64,000 bases of DNA from Nonomuraea spiralis (GTDB taxonomy: Bacteria > Actinomycetota > Actinomycetes > Streptosporangiales > Streptosporangiaceae), in NCBI RefSeq assembly GCF_014648435.1, contig NZ_BMRC01000013.1, positions 1-64,000 on the forward strand. Reading direction: 5' to 3'. Shown in pieces: positions 58,212-64,000 of the stretch. Both the position numbers and the translations under genes were made by a program. Below the pieces are notes generated by a model that saw only the letters and a list, made by a program, of their open reading frames with translations, ran no database searches and had not been told where the DNA came from. Numbering within the stretch: position 1 is the stretch's first letter; every line of letters starts with the position of its first letter.

Positions 58212-59591
58212 ATGACCGCTCACGTCGCACAGCGCGCGGTGGTGCTCGGCGGAGGCATGGCGGGCCTGCTGGCCGCGCGCGTGCTCGCCGAGCGCTGCGC
58301 CGAGGTCCTGCTGGTGGACCGGGACACGCTGACCGGCGCGGCCGGCCCGCGCCGGGGCGTGCCCCACGGCTGCCACGCCCACGCCCTGCTGGCCCGCGGC
58401 CAGCAGATCCTGGACGAGCTGTTCCCCGGCATCACCCAGCAGATGATCGACGCCGGGGTGCCCGCCGGAGACCTCGCCACCAGCCTGCGCTGGTACTTCA
58501 ACGGACGCCGGCTCGCCCCTGCCCCCACCGGCCTGATCAGCGTCTCGGCCACCAGGCCCGTCCTGGAGGAGCAGGTCAGGAACCGGGTCGCGGCCCTGCC
58601 CAACGTGCGTTTCCTGGAGCGCACCGACATCCTCGGCCCGACCGCCACCCCCGCCCGCGACCGCGTCACCGGCGTCCGCGTACGCGGCGCCGACGGCGTC
58701 GAGGAGCACCTGACCTGCGACCTGCTGGTGGACGCGACCGGCCGCGGCTCGCGCACCCCCGCCTGGCTCCAGGAGCTCGGCTTCCCCCGGCCGGACGAGG
58801 ACCGGGTGAAGATCGGCCTGGCCTACACCACCCGCCACTTCCGCCTGCGCCGCGACCCGTACGGCGAGGACCTGTCGATCAACCCGGTCGCCTCGCCGGC
58901 CAACCCGCGCGGCGCGTTCTTCCCCAAGCTGCCCGGCGACATGAGCATGCTCTCCCTCACCGGCATCCTGGGCGACCACCCGCCGGCCGACCTCGACGGC
59001 TTCCTGGCCTTCGCCAAGTCCCTGCCCGTACCGGACATCTACGAGGCGATCCGCGACGCCGAACCCCTCGACGAGGGCGTCACCTTCACCTTCCCGGCCA
59101 GCGTGCGGCGCCGCTACGAGCGTCTGCCCGCCTTCCCCGACGGCCTGCTGGTGCTGGGCGACGGCGTGTGCAGCTTCAACCCCGTCTACGGCCAGGGCAT
59201 GACCGTCGCCGCCATGGAGGCGATGATCCTGCGCGGGCACCTGGAGGCGGGCGCGGTGCCGCAGTGGCGCACCTTCTTCAGGGACATCTCGCGGGTCATC
59301 GACGTCCCGTGGGACATCTCCGCCGGGGCCGACCTCGCCTTCCCCGGGGTGGAGGGGCAGCGTACCGCCAAGGTGCGGATCGGCAACGCCTACATGGCGC
59401 GCCTGCACGCCGCGGCGGCCCGCGACGGCGCGATCACGGCCGCGTTCATGCGGGTGGCCGGGCTCGTGGACCCGCCGCAGACGCTCATGCGGCCCGCGCT
59501 CATGTTGCGGGTCCTGTGCCAGAGCGGCGGCGGCCCGGCGCCGGCCGCCGCCCCCGAGCAGCGGCCGCAGGTCCCGCTGCTCAAGTCCTGA
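58212..59591 (+). CDS. FAD-dependent monooxygenase, single component
   Basis: 459 residues from ATG 58212 (GTG 58203, overlapping the previous stop, is an alternative). Rossmann motif VVLGGGMAGLLAARVLAE, then VDRDTL, a substrate-domain DATGRGS and the GDGVCSFNPVYGQGMTVAAMEA motif (GD plus FAD ribityl binding). It resembles geranylgeranyl-reductase/PHBH-type hydroxylases in antibiotic clusters. Likely an oxidation on the core or aromatic part. A terminator follows. Confidence 0.85.
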   Translation: MTAHVAQRAVVLGGGMAGLLAARVLAERCAEVLLVDRDTLTGAAGPRRGVPHGCHAHALLARGQQILDELFPGITQQMIDAGVPAGDLATSLRWYFNGRRLAPAPTGLISVSATRPVLEEQVRNRVAALPNVRFLERTDILGPTATPARDRVTGVRVRGADGVEEHLTCDLLVDATGRGSRTPAWLQELGFPRPDEDRVKIGLAYTTRHFRLRRDPYGEDLSINPVASPANPRGAFFPKLPGDMSMLSLTGILGDHPPADLDGFLAFAKSLPVPDIYEAIRDAEPLDEGVTFTFPASVRRRYERLPAFPDGLLVLGDGVCSFNPVYGQGMTVAAMEAMILRGHLEAGAVPQWRTFFRDISRVIDVPWDISAGADLAFPGVEGQRTAKVRIGNAYMARLHAAAARDGAITAAFMRVAGLVDPPQTLMRPALMLRVLCQSGGGPAPAAAPEQRPQVPLLKS

Positions 59592-59607
59592 CCCCGTCCG
59601 CACGAAG

Positions 59608-59640
59608 AAGGACGCCGGCGGAATCTCCGCCGGCGTCCTT
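59608..59640. terminator. Perfect 15-bp hairpin terminator
   Basis: AAGGACGCCGGCGGA (59608-59622) pairs with 59626-59640, loop ATC, followed by TCGTGT. It lies between the convergent FAD monooxygenase and epoxide hydrolase genes. Confidence 0.9.
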
Positions 59641-59653
59641 TCGTGTCGTACGG

Positions 59654-60808
59654 CTACCTCAGCGACCGGGCGAACGCCCGCACGTCGCCCACCAGCAGCT
59701 CCGGCTGCTCCATGGCGGCGAAGTGGCCGCCCCGGTCGAACTCGGTCCAGTGCGTGATCGTCGGGACGTCCCGGTCGGCCAGCCTGCGCACCGGCACGAA
59801 GATGTCCTTGGGGAAGACCGCCACGCCCACGGGCACGGTGATGGGCGGCGGCCGGTGCCCCTCGGCGGCCATCTTCAGCCCCGCCGCGCCCTCGTAGTAG
59901 AAGCGCGCCGACGACCCGGCGGTCGCCGTCAGCCAGTAGATCGACACGTCGGTGAGCATCCGGTCCCGGTCCACCGCGTCCTCGGGCGCCTTGTCGGAGT
60001 CGGTCCAGTCGTGGAACTTCTCCACGATCCAGGCGAGCTGCCCCACGGGCGAGTCGGTGAGCGCGTACGCCAGCGTCTGCGGGCGGGTGGACTGCAGCTT
60101 CATGTAGCCCGACAGCTCCTCGTCGAACCGGGCCAGCCCGGCCAGGCGCCCCTGCTCGGCGGGCGACAGACCGGCCAGCTCGGCCGGGTCGCCGGACGGG
60201 AACGCCATCAGCATGTTGACGTGCGCGCCGATGACGTGCTCCGGGGCCAGCCTGGCCAGCTCCAGCGAGATCACCGCCCCCGCGTCGCCGCCCTGCGCCA
60301 GGTAGCGGTCGTAGCCCAGCCGGCGCATCAGCTCGGCCCACGCCAGCGCCACCCGGTACGGATGCCAGCCCGGCTCCCTCGTGTGCCCCGAGAACCCGAA
60401 CCCGGGGATGGACGGGATGACCAGGTGGAAGGCGTCGGCCGGGTCGCCGCCGTGCGCGCGCGGGTCGGTGAGCGGCCCGATCACGTCCAGGAACTCGGCC
60501 ACCGAGCCCGGCCAGCCGTGCGTGAGCAGCAGCGGCACGGCGTCCGGCTCGGGCGAGCGTACGTGCAGGAAGTGCACGTCGGCGCCGTCGATCTCGTCGA
60601 CGAACTGCGGGTGCCGGTTCAGCTCGGCCTCGGCCGCCCGCCAGTCGAAGCCGTGCCGCCAGTGGTCGGCCAGCTCCTTGAGGTAGCCCAGCGGCACGCC
60701 GCGCTCCCAGCCGGTGCCGGGCAGCTCGTCGGGCCAGCGGGTCGCGTCGAGCCTGCGGTGCAGGTCCCGCAGGTCGGCCTCGGGGATGTCGATGCGGAAT
60801 GGACGCAT
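59654..60808 (-). CDS. Epoxide hydrolase, SgcF-like
   Basis: 384 residues from ATG 60808. N-terminal epoxide-hydrolase domain (RPFRIDIPEADLRDLHRRLDATRWPDELPG), oxyanion HGWPGS, nucleophile Asp in AQGGDAGAVIS, Tyr-bearing cap and His in RGGHFAAMEQPE. The layout matches the juvenile-hormone-type bacterial enzymes that open the epoxide of nine-membered enediyne cores (SgcF, NcsF2). This is one of the best markers for a nine-membered core. Confidence 0.88.
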   Translation of the reverse strand: MRPFRIDIPEADLRDLHRRLDATRWPDELPGTGWERGVPLGYLKELADHWRHGFDWRAAEAELNRHPQFVDEIDGADVHFLHVRSPEPDAVPLLLTHGWPGSVAEFLDVIGPLTDPRAHGGDPADAFHLVIPSIPGFGFSGHTREPGWHPYRVALAWAELMRRLGYDRYLAQGGDAGAVISLELARLAPEHVIGAHVNMLMAFPSGDPAELAGLSPAEQGRLAGLARFDEELSGYMKLQSTRPQTLAYALTDSPVGQLAWIVEKFHDWTDSDKAPEDAVDRDRMLTDVSIYWLTATAGSSARFYYEGAAGLKMAAEGHRPPPITVPVGVAVFPKDIFVPVRRLADRDVPTITHWTEFDRGGHFAAMEQPELLVGDVRAFARSLR

Positions 60809-60846
60809 GAGTGTCCGCCCTTCTCTCCTCAGGATGTGTCGCACGG

Positions 60847-62388
60847 TCAGCCGGTGCCGGTACGCCGCAGGTCCTCGAAGGAGGACAGGTCGGGCACGGT
60901 CCAGCCGTCCAGGTCGTACTCGCCGAGACAGCGGTCGACGAAGGCCGCGTACTCGTCGAGCTGGCCGCCGCTCATCTGCGAGAACAGCAGCTCCACCCGG
61001 GTGTTCTCGTGGTTGCCGCCGTAGTTGCGCTCGTAGAGCTCGTGGCGGCCGCCGAACTCCGAGCCGATCGCGTCCCACAGCAGCTTCATCACCTTGACGC
61101 GGCCCTCGGCGTCGGTGCCGTCCGAGCCGCGCAGGTATTTGTCCAGGTACGGGCGGACGTCGGGGTTCTTGAAGTCGGCGGCGCCGGAGTTGACGTAGAT
61201 GAGCCCGCTGGCCACGTCCTGAAGGACGATCTCCCTGACGCGCGGGTAGCCGATCTGCATGAACCAGCGGTAGGCCAGGCCGTACTGGGGGTTGGGCAGC
61301 AGGGCGCCCTCGCGCCACTGGACCGGGTTGCGCGCGGCGGCGTCCGACAGCGCCCAGAACAGGTTGCGCCAGGCCAGCACCTCGCCGATCCGGGTCTGCA
61401 CGCCGCGGAAGTCCTTGGTGCCGGTGATCTCCAGCGCCCTGACCAGCAGCCCGGCGATGAACTCCAGCTTGACCGCCAGCCGGACGCAGCCGTGGAAGGT
61501 GAACCGCTCGGTGAAGCCCGACTCGCCGGTGAACAGCTGCGCCTTGCCGAGGTCGCCGTAGATGAACACGTTCTCCCAGGGGATGAGCACCTTGTCCAGG
61601 ACGAGGATGCTGTCGTTCTCGTCCAGGCGAGAGGAGAGCGGGTGGTCGAACGGGCCGCCGGTCAGCGCGGCGGCCATGGCGTAGGACGGGCGGCAGATCA
61701 GCTTCAGGCCCTGCGCGTCCATCGGCACGGTCGCCACCAGCGCGAACTCGCGTTTCTTGACCGGCAGGCCGTAGTGGGCGATGAAGTTGTAGTGCGTCAG
61801 CGCCGAGCCGGTGGCGACCACCTTGGCGCCGCTGACCACGAGCCCCGCGTCGGTCTCCCGCTCGACGTGCACGTACACGTCGTTGACCTCGTCCGGGGGG
61901 CGGTTGCGGTCGACCGGCGGGTGCACGATCGCGTGGTTCCAGAACAGCACCTTCTCCTGCGACTCGCGGTACCAGCGGCGGGCGTTGCCGTCGAAGGGGG
62001 CGTAGAAGTCGGCGTTGGCGCCGAGGGTGCCGAGGAAGGAGGCCTTGTAGTCGGGGCTGCGGCCCATCCAGCCGTAGGTCATCCTGGCCCACGTCGCGAT
62101 GGCCCGCTGGTCGGCGACCAGGTCCTCGACCGTGCGCGGGGTGGTGAAGAAGCGGTGGGTGTAGCCCTCGCCGCCGCTGTCGGTGGGGCAGGTCAGCAGC
62201 TCACGGGTGTCGTCGGCGTGGAGGGCGTCGTAGAGCCTGGCGGTCATCCGCACCGGGTTGTGGAACGCCGGGTGCTCGGTGACGTCCTTGACACGCTCAC
62301 CGTAGAGGTAGATCTCACGATCGTCACGCAGGCTCTCGACGTACTCGCTGCCCGTGAGCGGGCGGGTCTTCGGCGCGGCATCGGGCAT
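60847..62388 (-). CDS. HpaB-family flavin hydroxylase, SgcC-like
   Basis: 513 residues from ATG 62388, ending 38 bases before the epoxide hydrolase start. Family features: TGSEYVESLRDDREIYLYGERV, a central ALTHYNFIAHYGLPVKKREFALV, and NDSILVLDKVLIPWENVFIYGD. HpaB-type enzymes hydroxylate phenols next to the existing OH using FADH2 from a partner reductase. SgcC does this on a tyrosine-derived unit bound to a carrier protein. The E6-like reductase at 26.1 kb is a likely partner, and TyrA supports tyrosine supply. Confidence 0.88.
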   Translation of the reverse strand: MPDAAPKTRPLTGSEYVESLRDDREIYLYGERVKDVTEHPAFHNPVRMTARLYDALHADDTRELLTCPTDSGGEGYTHRFFTTPRTVEDLVADQRAIATWARMTYGWMGRSPDYKASFLGTLGANADFYAPFDGNARRWYRESQEKVLFWNHAIVHPPVDRNRPPDEVNDVYVHVERETDAGLVVSGAKVVATGSALTHYNFIAHYGLPVKKREFALVATVPMDAQGLKLICRPSYAMAAALTGGPFDHPLSSRLDENDSILVLDKVLIPWENVFIYGDLGKAQLFTGESGFTERFTFHGCVRLAVKLEFIAGLLVRALEITGTKDFRGVQTRIGEVLAWRNLFWALSDAAARNPVQWREGALLPNPQYGLAYRWFMQIGYPRVREIVLQDVASGLIYVNSGAADFKNPDVRPYLDKYLRGSDGTDAEGRVKVMKLLWDAIGSEFGGRHELYERNYGGNHENTRVELLFSQMSGGQLDEYAAFVDRCLGEYDLDGWTVPDLSSFEDLRRTGTG

Positions 62389-62537
62389 CGGACATCTCCC
62401 TGGGCAGGCGGCACGGTGCGACCTTCAGCGTGGCACCCGCGCCCGCGCCGGCCATCTCGCCGTGTGCGCAGTTTCGCCGGGAACGGCCGGCATTCTGGAA
62501 GGTGCTCGCCCGCGGGCCCCGGTGTGACGATGGCCGC

Positions 62538-63530
62538 GTGACGGAGCATCGCCTGTGGGCGCTGGCCCACCTGGGAACCCCGATGGCGATCCGGGTGGCC
62601 GCGACGCTGAGGATCGCCGACCGGCTCGCCAAGGCGCCGGCCACCGGCGCCGAACTCGCCCCCGCCGTGGACGCCGACCCCGGCGTGCTGGAGCGCCTCA
62701 TGCGCTACCTGGCCGCCAGGGGAGTGCTCGCCCGCGACGGCGACGGCAGGTACACCCTGACCGCCCTGGGCGAGGAACTACGCGACGACCATCCGGCCGG
62801 GATGCGCGCCATGCTGGACATCGAGAGCTGGGAAGGGCGGGCCGAGCTGGCCTTCGCCCACCTGCTGGACAGCGTGCGCACCGGCGAGGCCGCCTTCCCC
62901 CTCCAGTTCGGCCGGTCCTTCTGGGAGGACCTGGCCGCCGACCCGGCCCGCGCCGCCGCGTTCGACGCGCGCATGGCCGCCGAGGTCCCCGGCCGGGCCC
63001 CCGCCATCGTCGCCGGGTACGACTGGGGCGGCCTCGGCCACGTCGTGGACGTCGGCGGCGGCGACGGATCCCTGCTCATCGCCCTGCTCACCGCCCACCC
63101 GGGGTTGCGCGGCACGGTCGTCGACCAGCCCGCCACCGCGCGCACCGCCGCCGCCGCGCTGGAGGCCGCCGGCCTGTCCGGCCGCGGCGACGCCGTCGGC
63201 GGCAGCTTCTTCGACCCGCTGCCCCCGGGCGCCGGCGGCTACCTGCTGTCGTGGATCCTGCACGACTGGAGCGACGACGACGCCGCCGTCATCCTGGGCC
63301 GCTGCGCCGAGGCGGCCGGGCCGGGCGGCTCGGTGTTCGTGGTGGAGGACTTCGGCCCCGACGGCGAGTCGCCGCGTACCGGGATGGACCTGCGCATGCT
63401 CGTCTACTACGGCGGCCGCGAGCGCGCCGTCGCCGACCTGCGCGCCCTGGCCGGACGCTGCGGCCTGGAGGTCGCCTCGGTGCACCCGGCGGGCGCGCTG
63501 CGGATCGTCCGGCTGGTGGTGACCCCGTGA
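62538..63530 (+). CDS. SAM-dependent O-methyltransferase
   Basis: 330 residues from GTG 62538 (ribosome binding site weak). An N-terminal winged-helix dimerisation domain (RIADRLAKAPATGAELAPAVDADPGVLERLMRYLAARG) precedes the SAM motif VVDVGGGDGSLLIALL and the catalytic LHDWSDDDA. Typical of O-methyltransferases acting on phenols of polyketides. Overlaps the P450 start by GTGA. Fits methylation of a hydroxyl made by the HpaB-like enzyme. Confidence 0.9.
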   Translation: MTEHRLWALAHLGTPMAIRVAATLRIADRLAKAPATGAELAPAVDADPGVLERLMRYLAARGVLARDGDGRYTLTALGEELRDDHPAGMRAMLDIESWEGRAELAFAHLLDSVRTGEAAFPLQFGRSFWEDLAADPARAAAFDARMAAEVPGRAPAIVAGYDWGGLGHVVDVGGGDGSLLIALLTAHPGLRGTVVDQPATARTAAAALEAAGLSGRGDAVGGSFFDPLPPGAGGYLLSWILHDWSDDDAAVILGRCAEAAGPGGSVFVVEDFGPDGESPRTGMDLRMLVYYGGRERAVADLRALAGRCGLEVASVHPAGALRIVRLVVTP

Positions 63531-64000
63531 CGCCCGCCGAGATCGTCGCCGCCCTGGTCGCCCCCGAGGGCCGCCGCGACCCCTACCCCCTGTACGAGCT
63601 GCTGCGCGAGCACGGCCCCGTGGTACCGGTACGCCCCGGCCTCACCGTCGCCGTCGGGTACGCCGAGATCAACCGCGCGCTGCGCGACAACCGGCTCCGC
63701 GTCCAGGACGCCGCCGGCTACGACCACATCTATCCCGCCTGGCGCTCGCACTCCTCGCTGCGCGGCTACACCGACTCCATGCTGTACCGCAACCCGCCCG
63801 GCCACACCCAGACCCGGCGCCTGGTCAGCAGCGGCTTCACCCCCGCCCGCGTGGCCGGCATGCAGGTGTCGGTCGAGCGGATGGTCCACCGGCTGCTGGA
63901 CCGGCTGGACGACCTGGGCGCGGGCGGCACGCCCGTCGACTACGTCGCCGAGTTCGCCTCCCGGCTGCCGATCGCGGTCATCAGCGCGCTCATCGGCGTG
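63527..64000 (+). CDS. Cytochrome P450, N-terminal part (cut by window edge)
   Basis: From GTG 63527; 158 residues are visible. Bacterial P450 N-terminus: DPYPLYELLREHGPVVPV, then NPPGHTQTRRLVSSGFTP (the DPPxHxxxR region) and the start of the F/G helices. It is translationally coupled to the O-methyltransferase gene. Catalytic parts lie outside the window. Confidence 0.88.
   Translation, partial: MTPAEIVAALVAPEGRRDPYPLYELLREHGPVVPVRPGLTVAVGYAEINRALRDNRLRVQDAAGYDHIYPAWRSHSSLRGYTDSMLYRNPPGHTQTRRLVSSGFTPARVAGMQVSVERMVHRLLDRLDDLGAGGTPVDYVAEFASRLPIAVISALIGV

Noticed and set aside
1..64000. CRISPR arrays, tRNA/rRNA genes, insertion sequences, attachment sites
   Set aside because: No regularly spaced repeats with unique spacers, no tRNA cloverleaf or rRNA-like stretch, and no transposase or integrase was recognised.

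Overview
High-GC actinomycete DNA: many GTG starts, GGAGG-type ribosome binding sites, stop/start overlaps, and SARP, LAL and TrmB/LuxR-type regulators. The frequent GTACG/CGTACG words would fit Streptosporangiales (Nonomuraea or Actinomadura type), but that placement is only a guess. Almost the whole window looks like one large natural-product locus. Cytochrome P450 genes are cut at both edges, so the locus continues on both sides.

The centre of the locus is an enediyne polyketide cassette on the minus strand (about 37.8 to 24.7 kb): two DUF1702/UnbL-type proteins, the UnbV-type secreted repeat protein, the UnbU-type membrane protein, the iterative enediyne synthase (1,894 aa), its hot-dog thioesterase, a flavin reductase and a P450. 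A second minus-strand operon (22.6 to 18.0 kb) holds an ECF sigma factor, an E8-type protein, an E9-type GMC oxidoreductase, a carboxymuconolactone-decarboxylase-like protein and a DinB-type protein. The right block (55.2 to 64 kb) holds SgcJ-like, SgcF-like epoxide hydrolase and SgcC-like (HpaB family) genes, plus two acyl-CoA-dehydrogenase-fold oxygenases, an FAD monooxygenase, an O-methyltransferase and a P450. This combination points to a nine-membered enediyne or a product derived from one, carrying a hydroxylated and methylated aromatic part. A lone dTDP-glucose synthase gene hints at a deoxysugar. No apoprotein gene is visible.

The left block (0 to 18 kb) holds supply and accessory genes: a P450 tail, a TetR-ferredoxin fusion, a kynurenine-formamidase-like hydrolase, prephenate dehydrogenase, two carrier-protein-like proteins that lack the phosphopantetheine serine, MTA phosphorylase, SAM synthetase, a PhzD-like isochorismatase, two membrane proteins, a free-standing Sfp-type phosphopantetheinyl transferase, an MFS exporter, an acyl-CoA carboxylase beta subunit, a YcaO-like protein and an aryl-CoA ligase. 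The region from 38 to 55 kb holds the epsilon carboxylase subunit, an LAL regulator, a LeuA homologue, a degenerate transthyretin-like protein, a SARP regulator, a second exporter, a two-component pair and two hydrolases.

The least expected signals are these. (1) Three 36-bp inverted repeats share one architecture (13-bp half sites, 10-bp spacer) at three divergent promoters near 10.05, 13.5 and 16.35 kb. They surround a TrmB/LuxR-type regulator and a gene for an exported peptide carrying three GNTWP motifs, which suggests a local, possibly peptide-responsive regulon. (2) The phosphopantetheinyl transferase domain at the end of the enediyne synthase appears to have lost its key residues, while a free-standing transferase is encoded nearby. 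(3) Several proteins keep their family fold but have lost catalytic residues: the carrier-like, YcaO-like, hydroxyisourate-hydrolase-like and PhzD-like proteins.
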